Positions 37,201 to 46,081 are shown, numbered from the stretch's first letter. The stretch: 64,000 bases of DNA from Tenacibaculum jejuense (GCF_900198195.1 NZ_LT899436.1:2013001-2077000), one strand, 5' to 3'. The notes: a model not told the origin generated them from the sequence alone. Translations and numbers: made by a program.

Positions 37201-37872
37201 TAATTCGTTTTTAACTTCATCATTCAAAACATCTGCCGAATTAATAGTAGATTGAAGCTCTTTTAATATGTTTTCTTCTTTAGATTTTCGTTCTAAAATA
37301 CTTTGTCCAATTTTTTTATAAACCTGTTCACCAGTGATTTGTTCTAACAGTTTTCCTTTTTCCGGACCTTTAGCAGTTAGAAATGAAGCAAAGTCTCCCT
37401 GTGCCAACATAACAGAACGTAAAAACTGTGTATAATCTAACTGTGTTACCTTCTCAACAACCTCAAGATATTTTCGTTTTTGATCTGCTAAGGTCTTTTG
37501 TGTTGATAGGTTTTTTAAACTTACTTTTTCAATAGGATTTTTTAGAAGTACTCCTGATTTATTGGCAAGTCTAATTCCCCAATAACCTTCATAAATCGTA
37601 TTGTTATTTTCAAAAGTAACTGCACTAAATGCTTCTTTTGCACCATGGCTTACTACATCAGTTAAGGTCGCTTTTGTACCATTAAATCTAGGTACACTAT
37701 GATAAAGAGCAATGGTAATAGCATCTAAAATTGTTGTTTTTCCTGCTCCTGTAGAACCAGTTATGGCATACAAACCAACATCTTTAAATTGGTCATTTTC
37801 AAAATCAATAACAATAGGTACGTTCGATTTTAATGAATTTATATTTTGGAGTGTTATTTTTAAAATTTTCAT
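34219..37872 (-). CDS. sbcC: exonuclease SbcCD subunit C (SMC-like ATPase)
   Basis: 1217-aa DNA repair ATPase that with SbcD opens DNA hairpins and processes breaks. Walker A is at 39-46 (GSTGAGKT). Two long coiled coils flank a zinc hook with C599 and C602 (PCGLCGATEHP). Near the C-terminus are the ABC signature (SSGGEKFIISLALALGLS) and Walker B (SLFIDEGFGTLD). Length fits the family. It starts 12 nt after sbcD. Confidence 0.95.
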   Translation of the reverse strand: MKILKITLQNINSLKSNVPIVIDFENDQFKDVGLYAITGSTGAGKTTILDAITIALYHSVPRFNGTKATLTDVVSHGAKEAFSAVTFENNNTIYEGYWGIRLANKSGVLLKNPIEKVSLKNLSTQKTLADQKRKYLEVVEKVTQLDYTQFLRSVMLAQGDFASFLTAKGPEKGKLLEQITGEQVYKKIGQSILERKSKEENILKELQSTINSADVLNDEVKNELIAKDKSLDTNLTEIEKEIKATQLIVDWYIKQHKLNEEAKKLEENSEKIEVYIKKHKTELDALALHEKAMPFKEIIDNFNRVEKSKNDQINQLKLIDASLVTLKPKIESLEKQVTVSTKELELANKEFNDWLPKFDIITKLDNSLKIELENKQKTSLQLNEVTNKIKNCKAEQKDFIDNIKENKEAIKKSELFLNENAFLKEVALEISSWTKDLTTLKVDTKSLKEDENTISLKKKEIEKTNSLLKDETSLLNQKTTALKKVEKEYDDVSEKLLKNNITDLLNQKKEFTKKEANWIQFKNLSIQTINAQKEYSNLLVKKKTKENDLKAIIDQLQIVQKDLTNQEKAVSDASKILDLEKSIAKYETDRQHLVKGEPCGLCGATEHPYADNLKVINISKAEEELLHRQKRLKEITTEKSDLDKNEVALNTSIKGFNTQLKTIENELISFKTSATPLSIDCELTDSSKITSELTQISKQISKVDDSLKVAQNLQKTKNELSETIKTQKTTINTLNTSLATHKEKIKNIEKNIVAIQKTIDSLTKSCSELEKDLTTKLAKFKYELPAISNVDSFIKEIETAILQFNQNQKVSDQLKANDKLFNSKLENTNKQLETYNTSEKEYLLSIKNSDKTFADLQTKRSTILPLNTSVENKRATLNTNKNKLTEQLDGIQKELQKQLKIKTEKDTLKTQNLEDQKKLTKELNTLKTNLNALILDSDFENKETIEKALLDKETVVKYNDSKESIKRNQLKIKALKEENVKAIKELNETKKFELTQTESTSTLEHLNTEKKNNLTEKGKIQEAFRKDKEIRDRNQNIYKKIDTQESICSVWRDLFRVIGNSKDAFNVYVQRLTLKHLLDLANVHLYKLNKRYSLKMEDNYKPKEELNFSLIDHYQTDQVRLVDTSSGGEKFIISLALALGLSDLASKNVRIDSLFIDEGFGTLDKNSLEIVISTLETLQSQGKMIGIISHVENLKERISTQIKITKKSNGVSAVDIV

Positions 37873-37884
37873 ATAAATTATACC

Positions 37885-39087
37885 TTATTGATTTTTAACA
37901 GTGTGTAAAATTTCATTAAAAGCATCTAAAACAGCCGGATTTTTTTCTAAATCGTAACTCATTTCTTGACACTTCATTTTAAACACTTCTTCAGGAACCA
38001 ATTCTTTTATGGATTTTGTATTTTCTAACAATTCTTCAATACCTTTTGTTTGACGTCTGTTTTTTAAAGAAGTTTTTAAAATTTCAAAGGAGTAATTTTC
38101 AGCTGCTTTTTTTAAAACATCAATATTGATATTATTATCTTCCTTTAAGACAATTTCAACCCAAGGAGTTAGTTTGTATGTATTGGAAGTAATTGTTGGA
38201 AATTTCTCAATACATTCATTTATGGTACCTTTTAATTTGTAAAAAGATCTAAAACAAGGAATTGTTTCATCCGATACATTAGTTATTTTATTGTTCTCTA
38301 TTGTTAGTACAAGTATTTTTTTATCGTAACCAATTTCACTAAAACTTAATACATTGGGTGATCCTGAATATCGAATTTTATCATTTCCGCCAACAATTTG
38401 AGGTCTGTGTAAATGCCCTAACGCTACATAATCAAAATAATCAGGAAAATCTTCGGCACCAATATGACCTAAAGTACCTACATAGATATTTTGTTCACTA
38501 TCAGAAATAGAACCTCCTGTAGCAAATAAGTGTCCCATAGCAATTACTGGAGCATTTTTAGTATTTACTAATTCACATTGTTCGGCAACAGCTTTATAAT
38601 GATTAATTAAGGCTGTTTTGTATTTATCGGTTAGTTCTTCAAATGTTTCACCTGCAACTGCACGTCGTATATCTCCGTCACGTAAATAAGGAACAGCACC
38701 TACTATCACAGTTTCGTTATTGATAGCTACTTTAAAAACTTCATCAGCAACATCTTCAGTAGCTTTTCCCACAACTTTTATAGAAAGCGCATCTAGTATA
38801 TGTTTCGGTGCATTTAATGTTCCTGGTGAATCATGATTACCTCCTGTAATGATAATCGATTTACAGGAAGTGGCTTTTAATTTTACCAAAAAATTATAAT
38901 ACATTTCTAAACTTTGATTGGAAGGCGATCCTGTATCAAAAACATCTCCTGATATCAGTAAGACATCAATTTTATGATCAATGATATAATTTTCAATCCA
39001 ATGTAAAAACAAGCTTTGTTCTTCTACTTGAGATTGTTCGTGTAATCTATGTCCTAAATGCCAATCGGCGGTGTGAAGTATTTTCAT
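37885..39087 (-). CDS. sbcD: exonuclease SbcCD subunit D (nuclease)
   Basis: 400-aa Mre11-type metallophosphoesterase. The conserved motifs appear in order: HTADWHLG at the N-terminus, LLISGDVFDTG, GNHDSPGT, and GHLHRPQ with the metal-binding His residues. First gene of the sbcDC operon. The upstream 740 bp are non-coding and full of repeats. Confidence 0.95.
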   Translation of the reverse strand: MKILHTADWHLGHRLHEQSQVEEQSLFLHWIENYIIDHKIDVLLISGDVFDTGSPSNQSLEMYYNFLVKLKATSCKSIIITGGNHDSPGTLNAPKHILDALSIKVVGKATEDVADEVFKVAINNETVIVGAVPYLRDGDIRRAVAGETFEELTDKYKTALINHYKAVAEQCELVNTKNAPVIAMGHLFATGGSISDSEQNIYVGTLGHIGAEDFPDYFDYVALGHLHRPQIVGGNDKIRYSGSPNVLSFSEIGYDKKILVLTIENNKITNVSDETIPCFRSFYKLKGTINECIEKFPTITSNTYKLTPWVEIVLKEDNNINIDVLKKAAENYSFEILKTSLKNRRQTKGIEELLENTKSIKELVPEEVFKMKCQEMSYDLEKNPAVLDAFNEILHTVKNQ

Positions 39088-39828
39088 TTAAACTAAAATG
39101 TAAATTTAAGTATAATACTAATTTTGAGTAATTATTTAGTGAAAAACATTGTCATTTCTAGTGAAATTGTTTGTAATGAAATGTAAAAGAATTTTGTACT
39201 TCGACTTTCGCTCAGCAGAACTATTGAGAAGCTTTTGTGAGACGAATTGTTCTCTACATAATTTTTTATGATTAGAAGACTATTCGTTTTTCTAGTAGTG
39301 AAACCATCCTTTCTATAAAATTTCAGATAGTTGGGATATTAATCTTGATTTTTTTTAAAGTGTTTAAAATAAGTTACTTAAGGTGTTTAGAGAAGATCTC
39401 GACTGCGCTCGATCTGACACAGAATGACACTCAGTGATGAATTAGAAAATCTTTTTAAACTATCAGCTTTTTAATTTTATAACTACAGTAAGTGTCGACT
39501 GCGCTCGATCGGACAAAAGCATTTATAATAATTTTTTTTAGTTAGTAGTATGCAGTGATTTAGTTGGTAGTCTTTAAAAATATTAGATTCTGTCTCCTCG
39601 AGCATTATTGAGTTTAAAAGCTTTTAAACGAAAATAGCTTACAAAGTAAGTCGAGAGGTTGTTTAGTTAACATATTACTTTGATCTCGACTGCGCTCGAT
39701 CTGACACCATTATTAAAGAGTTTTTTCTAATGTATTTGATGTCTCTTCGAGCGTAGTCGAGAAGTTGTTCAAAGTAATGTATTGTTTTAGTTTTTTGGAG
39801 GTTAATCAATCTCAGATTATAAATGTTT
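39088..39828. repeat. non-coding stretch with TCGACTGCGCTCGA-type interspersed repeats
   Basis: No gene is seen in these 741 bp. Three direct copies of a TCGACTGCGCTCGATC core lie at 39395-39420, 39495-39515 and 39682-39708, and a reverse-type copy (TCTTCGAGCGTAGTCGAGAAG) at 39743-39763. Degenerate relatives lie near 39200 (CTTCGACTTTCGCTCAGCAG) and 39597. Two of the direct copies carry GATC on both sides and continue into CTGACAC. These repeats are familiar from flavobacterial intergenic regions; their function is unknown. Confidence 0.8.
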
Positions 39829-41100
39829 TTATCCGATTTTTCCTTTAATTTCCTCTAAGCTCAAATTATCAATACTTCCAATATGTGTATGTTTTTTTGA
39901 AGTGTCGGGAAAGTAGGTTTTATTTTCTACCTCATTACTAATTTTTAAATACGCTTCTCTAAAAGGCATACCTTCTGTAACCAAGCTATTAATATTGTCT
40001 ACTGTAAAAAGATATTTATATTTTTCATCGTTAATATTTACATCTTTTACAATGATTTGTTGAATGCTGTAATTAAAAATATCTAGAATAGTCTTTGTAT
40101 TTTCAATTGCTTTGATGGTGTTTTCTTTTAATAATTGAAAATCTCTATGATATCCACTAGGTAAATTATTGGTAATTAAAAGCATTTCGGTTTGAATGGC
40201 TTGAATTTGATTGCACTTTCCTCTGATAAGTTCAAATACATCAGGATTTTTTTTGTGAGGCATAATACTACTTCCAGTCGTTAATTCATCAGGAAAAGAA
40301 ATAAAACCAAAATTCTGACTCATATACAAGCAAATATCCATAGAGAATTTACTTAATGTATTGGCTAAATTCCCTAATGAACTAGATAATATTCTTTCAT
40401 TCTTTCCTCTAGCCATTTGTGCAGCCACTACATTATATTTTAGAGTTGAAAATTCAAGTTCTTTTGTTGTAAAGCTTCTATCAATAGGAAAGGAACTACC
40501 GTAACCAGCTGCTGAACCTAACGGATTTTGATCCACAATTTTTAATGTAGCCTTTAATAAATCTACATCATCAATTAAAGTTTCAGCATAGGCAGAAAAC
40601 CATAATCCGAATGAAGAAGGCATTGCTACTTGTAAGTGTGTGTATCCTGGTAATAATTTTTCTTGGTGTATTTCTGCTAACTGAATTAGAGTATTAAACA
40701 ACGTTTTTACCTTGTTAATAATTACTTGTAATTCATTTTTATAATAGAGTTGTAAAGCCACTAAAACCTGATCGTTTCTTGATCTTGCAGTATGAATTTT
40801 TTTTCCAGTATCGCCTAGTTTTTTGGTGAGTTCATATTCTATTTTTGAATGTACATCTTCAAAATCATTTTCAATATTAAATTGATTGTTTTCTATTTGT
40901 AGAAGTAAATGATCTAATTCTTTAATTAAATTTTCAGCTTCTTCATTTGAAATAATATCTACAGAAGCTAACATTTTTGCGTGTGCTTTTGAAGCAATCA
41001 CGTCGTATTTTGCTATATGTATATCAATTTCTCTATCGTTACCAACAGTGAAATTTTCTATGGCTTTATCTAAATTGAATTGTTTTTTCCAGAGTTTCAT
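39829..41100 (-). CDS. argH: argininosuccinate lyase
   Basis: 423 aa, last step of arginine synthesis (argininosuccinate to arginine and fumarate). The fumarase-superfamily signature GSSIMPHKKNPD is present with the catalytic Ser loop, plus HTARSRNDQV and PGYTHLQVAMPSSFG. The last gene of the arginine cluster, separated from argE by a 148-nt gap holding a hairpin and a tandem repeat. It uses a slightly short form without a C-terminal extension. Confidence 0.95.
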   Translation of the reverse strand: MKLWKKQFNLDKAIENFTVGNDREIDIHIAKYDVIASKAHAKMLASVDIISNEEAENLIKELDHLLLQIENNQFNIENDFEDVHSKIEYELTKKLGDTGKKIHTARSRNDQVLVALQLYYKNELQVIINKVKTLFNTLIQLAEIHQEKLLPGYTHLQVAMPSSFGLWFSAYAETLIDDVDLLKATLKIVDQNPLGSAAGYGSSFPIDRSFTTKELEFSTLKYNVVAAQMARGKNERILSSSLGNLANTLSKFSMDICLYMSQNFGFISFPDELTTGSSIMPHKKNPDVFELIRGKCNQIQAIQTEMLLITNNLPSGYHRDFQLLKENTIKAIENTKTILDIFNYSIQQIIVKDVNINDEKYKYLFTVDNINSLVTEGMPFREAYLKISNEVENKTYFPDTSKKHTHIGSIDNLSLEEIKGKIG

Positions 41101-41141
41101 ATGTTTAGTATTGAGTACAGAATATTTAGTATTGAGTTTTC

Positions 41142-41168
41142 ATATAAAGTTTAAAGGAAACTTTATAT
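41142..41168. other. perfect hairpin upstream of argH
   Basis: ATATAAAGTTT and AAACTTTATAT pair (11 bp) around AAAGG. No T tract follows on the argH strand, so it is more likely an mRNA processing or stability element, or an attenuating structure, than a terminator. A 13-bp direct repeat (TTTAGTATTGAGT) lies between it and argH at 41103-41115 and 41125-41137. Confidence 0.5.
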
Positions 41169-41204
41169 TAGAATTTTAGTTGTTAAATAAGAAAAAATAA
41201 TTTT

Positions 41205-41261
41205 GTTCACTGTTCACTGTTCACTGTTCACTGTTCACTGTTCACTGTTCACTGTTCACTG
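41205..41261. repeat. 7-bp tandem repeat (GTTCACT x8)
   Basis: Eight perfect copies of GTTCACT plus one base. On the minus strand the unit supplies the last codons and TGA stop of argE (ATC AGT GAA CAG TGA), and the remaining copies lie in the argE-argH gap. Copy-number change would alter the spacing between the genes but not the argE protein, because the stop falls in the second unit read. Confidence 0.92.
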
Positions 41262-42319
41262 ATAATTGAAGAAAGTATTTTAATATAAATATCAATTCCT
41301 TCTTTAATTTCATCAATGTAAATGAATTCATCTGCGGTATGAGAACGTCTACTATCACCAGGGCCTAATTTTACAGATTGACAACTTAAAACTGATTGAT
41401 CTGATAGGGTAGGAGAACCATAAGTTTCTCTACCTAAAGCTATACCAGCTTGAATTAATTCATGATTTTTATCAATAGAAGAAGAATTCAATCGTAAACT
41501 TCTCGGCACAATTTCACATGGAGCTTCTTCATTTAAAATATCGGCAATTTCTTGATTTGTATACTTGTCATTTACACGAACATCTACTACTAAATCTACT
41601 GCAGATGGAACTGCATTATGTTGTTTTCCTGCATTAATTTGTGTGACTGTCATTTTTACATCACCTAAAACTTCCGAAGTTTTATCAAATGTGTAGTTTT
41701 TAAACCATTCTAAAACTTCTATGGTATTGTAAATCGGATTATCATTATTTGGATGAGCGGCGTGACTCGGTGTTCCGTTGACTTTAGCATCAAAAACAAT
41801 CAATCCTTTTTCAGCAATAGCTAATTGCATTAATGTTGGTTCTCCAACAATAGCTACGTCAATTTTAGGAATTATAGATAACATACTATTTAATCCGTTC
41901 GGACCACTACTTTCTTCTTCGGCAGAACCAACAAAAACCAAATTATAGTTTAAATTTTCTTGATGATAAAAATGAGTAAATGTTGCTAATAAAGAAACCA
42001 AACATCCTCCGGCATCGTTACTTCCTAAACCATATAGTTTTCCATCTTCTACAATGGCTTTATGTGGATCTTTTGTGTATCCGTTATTTGGATAAACAGT
42101 ATCATGATGAGAGTTTAGTAAAATAGTTGGTTTACTTTCATCAAAATATTTATTGACCGCCCAGATATTGTTATTTGTTCTCTTATAATCAATACTATGA
42201 ATCGTACACCAATAGGCTAAAGCTTCCGCAGTTTTATCTTCTTTTGAAGAAAACGATGGAATCTCTATAAGTTTTTTTAAGAGATCGATAGCGCTATAGG
42301 TAAGTTCTTTTTGTGTCAT
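41249..42319 (-). CDS. argE: M20 family acyl-ornithine/acyl-citrulline deacylase
   Basis: 356 aa from the ATG at 42319, which forms TAATG with the argB stop; an upstream alternative start adds only seven residues. M20 zinc peptidase motifs are LLNSHHDTVYPN, GLGSNDAGGCLVSLLA and AEEESSGPNG. In clusters with the argF' transcarbamylase this enzyme removes the acyl group after carbamoylation, so the substrate is probably N-succinyl- or N-acetyl-citrulline. The 3' end runs into the 7-bp tandem repeat. Confidence 0.88.
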   Translation of the reverse strand: MTQKELTYSAIDLLKKLIEIPSFSSKEDKTAEALAYWCTIHSIDYKRTNNNIWAVNKYFDESKPTILLNSHHDTVYPNNGYTKDPHKAIVEDGKLYGLGSNDAGGCLVSLLATFTHFYHQENLNYNLVFVGSAEEESSGPNGLNSMLSIIPKIDVAIVGEPTLMQLAIAEKGLIVFDAKVNGTPSHAAHPNNDNPIYNTIEVLEWFKNYTFDKTSEVLGDVKMTVTQINAGKQHNAVPSAVDLVVDVRVNDKYTNQEIADILNEEAPCEIVPRSLRLNSSSIDKNHELIQAGIALGRETYGSPTLSDQSVLSCQSVKLGPGDSRRSHTADEFIYIDEIKEGIDIYIKILSSIISEQ

Positions 42320-43095
42320 TATTGTTGAAACGTTGTACATTTTACATTCGTGTTAAAAGGCATTGCGTTATTTCCTATATGAACACTGTTTACACCTCTT
42401 TTAATTGCTTGTAAACAGTTATGTATTTTAGGAAGCATACCTTCATTAATTATTTCTTCACGCTTTAAATCTTCAAATATCTTTTCATTAATCTTTTCAA
42501 CTACGGAATCATCATCTGTAATATCTGTTAATACACCATTTTTTTCAAAACAGTAATAAAGCGCAACTTTATATGATTTAGATAATGCTATTGCTAGTTC
42601 AGCAGCAATAGTATCTGCATTTGTGTTTAGTAACTGTCCGTTTTCATCGTGTGTAATGGCACAGAAAATCGGACTAATTTTATGGTCTAGTAAAATCCGT
42701 GAAGTTTCAGTATTTATTTCAACAACATCACCAACAAAACCATAATCTATAGTAGTTACAGGTCTTTTTACAGAAACAATAGTATTGCCATCTGCACCAG
42801 AAAAACCAATACTATTACATTTTCTAGCTTGTAATTGTGCAACAATATTTTTGTTGATTTTTCCACCGTAAACCATGGTTATAATTTCTAAAGTATCAGT
42901 ATCAGTAATTCTACGTCCATTAATCATTTTAGGGTTGATTCCCATTTTTACAGATAATTCTGAAGCAGCTCTTCCACCTCCATGAACTAAAATTTTTGGC
43001 GATTCAAGTTTGGCAAAATCATCAAGGAAATCACTCAATAATTTTTCATTATTAATTACGTTTCCTCCAATTTTTATAATCTTTAATTCTTGCAT
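42319..43095 (-). CDS. argB: acetylglutamate kinase (argB family)
   Basis: 258-aa amino-acid kinase phosphorylating N-acyl-glutamate. The N-terminal IIKIGGNVI and VHGGGRAASEL loops bind phosphate, and NTNADTIAAELAIAL is conserved. The stop overlaps the argE start by 1 nt, and the gene starts 2 nt after argF'. No N-terminal extension of the arginine-inhibited type is present. Confidence 0.93.
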   Translation of the reverse strand: MQELKIIKIGGNVINNEKLLSDFLDDFAKLESPKILVHGGGRAASELSVKMGINPKMINGRRITDTDTLEIITMVYGGKINKNIVAQLQARKCNSIGFSGADGNTIVSVKRPVTTIDYGFVGDVVEINTETSRILLDHKISPIFCAITHDENGQLLNTNADTIAAELAIALSKSYKVALYYCFEKNGVLTDITDDDSVVEKINEKIFEDLKREEIINEGMLPKIHNCLQAIKRGVNSVHIGNNAMPFNTNVKCTTFQQ

Positions 43096-43096
43096 A

Positions 43097-44032
43097 TTAT
43101 AAGTTTTCGAGGATGTTTTTTAAAACAACCTGAGCTGCATATGTTCTATTGTTTGCCTGATTTATTACTAAAGAATTATCAGAATCTAAGACTGCATCTT
43201 CAACAACAACATTTCTTCTAACAGGTAAGCAATGCATAAATTTAGCATTATTAAGCTTATGTTGTGTGATCATCCAATCGCTATCTTGACTCAATATTTG
43301 TCCGTAATCCGTATATGAACTCCAGTTTTTTACATAAACAAAATCTGCATTTTTTAAAGCCTCTTCCTGATCGTAACTTACTTGAGTGTCTTTAGTGATT
43401 TCAGTACTTAATTCATAACCTTCCGGATGTGTAATTGTTAGGTTTACAGGTAATTTTTGCATCATGTTTACAAAAGAATTTGCAACAGATTGCGGTAAGG
43501 CTTTAGGATGTGGTGCCCAAGACAAAACAACATTTGGTATTGCATCTGAATTAAATTCATTTATAGTAATGGCATCCGCTAATGCTTGTAATGGATGTGC
43601 TGTAGAGCTCTCTAAATTAACTACAGGAACATCTGCGTATTTTGAGAAACTATTCATAATTACTTCTGCATAATCCAACTCTTTGTCTTTTAATGTAGGA
43701 AATGCTCTTACCGCAATTATATCTGCATATTGGGCAATTACTTTTGCAGCTTCTTTAATATGTTCAGATGTTGATAAATTCATCACAGTTCCGTCTTCAA
43801 ATTCTAAATTCCAAGAGTTACTAATTTGTAAACAAATAACATCCATTCCTAGGTTTTTAGCAGCTTTTTCGGTGCTTAATCTAGTTCTTAAACTAGCATT
43901 AAAAAACAACATTACTAAGGTTTTGTTTTTACCTAAACTTTTATGTTCAAAAGGTGCTTTTTTTAATGCTATTGCTTCTGTTATTGTTTGGGGTATATTT
44001 TTAATATCATTGATTTCAGTATATTTTTTCAT
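43097..44032 (-). CDS. argF': N-succinylornithine/N-acetylornithine carbamoyltransferase
   Basis: 311 aa, of the acyl-ornithine transcarbamylase subgroup found in Bacteroidetes and Xanthomonas rather than ordinary OTCase. Carbamoyl-phosphate site FFNASLRTRLSTEKAA; HPLQALADA; the HCLPVRRN C-terminal loop. By recalled alignment to the Bacteroides fragilis enzyme, S89 (NLSTSEHIKEA) takes the place of its Pro90, the residue said to set succinyl against acetyl preference (acetyl enzymes have Glu). Ser here argues for succinylornithine. It sits between argD and argB. Confidence 0.92.
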   Translation of the reverse strand: MKKYTEINDIKNIPQTITEAIALKKAPFEHKSLGKNKTLVMLFFNASLRTRLSTEKAAKNLGMDVICLQISNSWNLEFEDGTVMNLSTSEHIKEAAKVIAQYADIIAVRAFPTLKDKELDYAEVIMNSFSKYADVPVVNLESSTAHPLQALADAITINEFNSDAIPNVVLSWAPHPKALPQSVANSFVNMMQKLPVNLTITHPEGYELSTEITKDTQVSYDQEEALKNADFVYVKNWSSYTDYGQILSQDSDWMITQHKLNNAKFMHCLPVRRNVVVEDAVLDSDNSLVINQANNRTYAAQVVLKNILENL

Positions 44033-44144
44033 GGGTTTGAGTTTTGTATAAGGTCAACATGAATCTGTTCAAGAATCTCAAAAGATTTTAAATTTTATCT
44101 AATGAAATACTTAAAGTAGATACAGTATGACGGGTAATTAATTT

Positions 44145-45284
44145 TTATACTTTTTTTAACTCTAATGCTTTTGTTAATGCATTGATAAAAACATCTACAT
44201 GTTCTTTCTTAACCGTTAATGAAGGAAGAATACGTAGTAAGTTCGGGTTTTTAGAACTTCCTGTAAAAATCTGATGATTATAAATCAATTCTTTACGTAA
44301 TTCTGCAATTGGGAAGTCAAATTCTAAACCAAGCATTAATCCCCGTCCCTTAATTGTTTTTATTCCTGAAATTTGTGATACTTTATCGATAAAATAGGTC
44401 GAAATTTCTTCAACATTATCTAATAATTTTTCTTGTTGAATCGTTTCTATAACTGCTAATGCAGCAGTACAGGCCAAATGATTTCCGCCAAATGTGGTTC
44501 CTAATAGACCAAATGATGCTTTAATTTTCGGATGAATTAAAATTCCTCCAACAGGAAAGCCATTTCCCATTCCTTTAGCAATTGAAATAATATCTGGTTC
44601 TATTTCATGTTTTTGAAAAGCAAAGAAATCACCAGTCCTTCCAAAACCGGATTGAACTTCATCAGCAATAAATAAGGTTCCGAATTGTTTACAAAGTTTT
44701 TCTACAGTTTTGTAAAACTCTGTTGATGCTTCATCTAAACCACCAACTCCTTGAATAATTTCTGTAATTACTGCACAAACATCTCCTTTAGCTAAAATAT
44801 TAGTTAAAGCTTCGATATCTCCAAAATCGACAAACTCTACGGCTTGTTGTGCGTTAATTGGAGCAACAATCTTAGGATTATCTGTTGCAGCTACAGCTGC
44901 TGAAGTTCTACCATGAAATGCATTTTTAAAAGCTACAACTTTGTGCCTTTGCGTATGGAAAGAAGCTAGTTTTATTGCATTTTCATTAGCTTCTGCTCCA
45001 GAATTACATAGAAATAACTCATAAAATTTGCACCCAGATATTGCTGTTAATTTTTCAGCTAGTTGTTGTTGTAACGGATTTTGAATAGAATTACTATAAA
45101 ATCCAATATTTGCTAGTTGTTGTTGTAATTTTTCTACATAAGTAGGATGAGAATGACCAATGGAAATCACTGCATGTCCTCCGTATAAGTCTAAGTATTG
45201 TGTGCCATTTTCATCATACACATATACATCTTTAGCTTTTACAGGAGTAATATCGAATAATGGATAAACGTTAAATAAACTCAT
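44145..45284 (-). CDS. argD: acyl-ornithine aminotransferase
   Basis: 379-aa class-III PLP aminotransferase making N-acyl-ornithine. Motifs are NSGAEANENAIKLA, FHGRTSAAVAAT, LFIADEVQSGFGRTG with the PLP-ring Asp, and ISIAKGMGNGFPVGG with the Schiff-base Lys. The start overlaps the proC stop by 4 nt. The 112-nt gap to argF' holds a decayed copy of the palindromic repeat at 44052-44079. Confidence 0.93.
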   Translation of the reverse strand: MSLFNVYPLFDITPVKAKDVYVYDENGTQYLDLYGGHAVISIGHSHPTYVEKLQQQLANIGFYSNSIQNPLQQQLAEKLTAISGCKFYELFLCNSGAEANENAIKLASFHTQRHKVVAFKNAFHGRTSAAVAATDNPKIVAPINAQQAVEFVDFGDIEALTNILAKGDVCAVITEIIQGVGGLDEASTEFYKTVEKLCKQFGTLFIADEVQSGFGRTGDFFAFQKHEIEPDIISIAKGMGNGFPVGGILIHPKIKASFGLLGTTFGGNHLACTAALAVIETIQQEKLLDNVEEISTYFIDKVSQISGIKTIKGRGLMLGLEFDFPIAELRKELIYNHQIFTGSSKNPNLLRILPSLTVKKEHVDVFINALTKALELKKV

Positions 45285-46081
45285 ATTTGTTCTTTTTTAA
45301 TAGTGTTAATTTTATTGAAAGAAGCAACCATTCCCTGAATTAAAGAAGAACTTAAACCTTTGTGTTCCATTTCATTTAAACCTTCAATTGTACATCCTTT
45401 CGGTGTAGTTACTTTATCTATCTCTTGTTCCGGATGATTTCCAGATTGAATTAATAAGTTAGCAGCTCCTTCACTTGTAAACATCGCTAATTCCTGTGCT
45501 TCTTTCGCATCAAAACCTAATTGAATAGCAGCTTGTGTTGTAGCACGAATTAAACGCATCCAAAAAGCAATTCCACTTGCACATACCACAGTTGCAGCTT
45601 GCATTAAGTTTTCAGGAATAATCATGCTATTTCCAAGTTGATTAAAAATAGATTCAGCAATAGTAATTTTACTAGAATCATTAGTATTAGCGGAAATGCA
45701 AGTCATTGATTTTTCTACAGCAATAGCTGTATTAGGCATTGCTCTTATAATTGAAAAACCCTGACCTAAAATATGTTCAATTTTTTCTATGGAAAAACCA
45801 GTAATTGTTGAGATTACAAGTTGTTCTTTATTGATATATTTTTTAGATTGAAACAAGATTTCTTCCAATTGCTTTGGTTGAACTGCAAAAATTAAAACAT
45901 CAGAATTTTGAATTGCTTCACTATTATTACTTGTAATAATAATGTTCTCATGTTTCGGTAAATCGTTTAATTCACTTACGTTTCTTTTAGTTAAATACAG
46001 TGAATTAAAGTTCTGACTTTTTATCAATCCTTTAGCTATTGATTTTCCTAAGTTTCCTGTTCCTATGATGGCTATTTTCAT
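45281..46081 (-). CDS. proC: pyrroline-5-carboxylate reductase
   Basis: 266-aa NADPH enzyme making proline from pyrroline-5-carboxylate. N-terminal dinucleotide fold IAIIGTGNLGKSIAKGL; RAMPNTAIAVEKSMT; C-terminal DKVTTPKGCTIEGLNEME, the P5CR signature. It overlaps argD by 4 nt, so a proline enzyme is coupled to ornithine synthesis. Confidence 0.94.
   Translation of the reverse strand: MKIAIIGTGNLGKSIAKGLIKSQNFNSLYLTKRNVSELNDLPKHENIIITSNNSEAIQNSDVLIFAVQPKQLEEILFQSKKYINKEQLVISTITGFSIEKIEHILGQGFSIIRAMPNTAIAVEKSMTCISANTNDSSKITIAESIFNQLGNSMIIPENLMQAATVVCASGIAFWMRLIRATTQAAIQLGFDAKEAQELAMFTSEGAANLLIQSGNHPEQEIDKVTTPKGCTIEGLNEMEHKGLSSSLIQGMVASFNKINTIKKEQI

Noticed and set aside
39135..39169. TTTAGTGAAAAAC and TCTAGTGAAATTG, 22 bp apart, upstream of sbcD, as another LytTR site
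   Set aside because: The CGTT half of the box is missing and the spacing is 22 rather than 21 bp; the shared TAGTGA is too short in AT-rich DNA.
41205..41261. Tandem repeat as a phase-variation switch in argE or as a small CRISPR
   Set aside because: The argE stop is reached within the second unit read, so copy number cannot change the protein. The units have no spacers, so it is not a CRISPR array.
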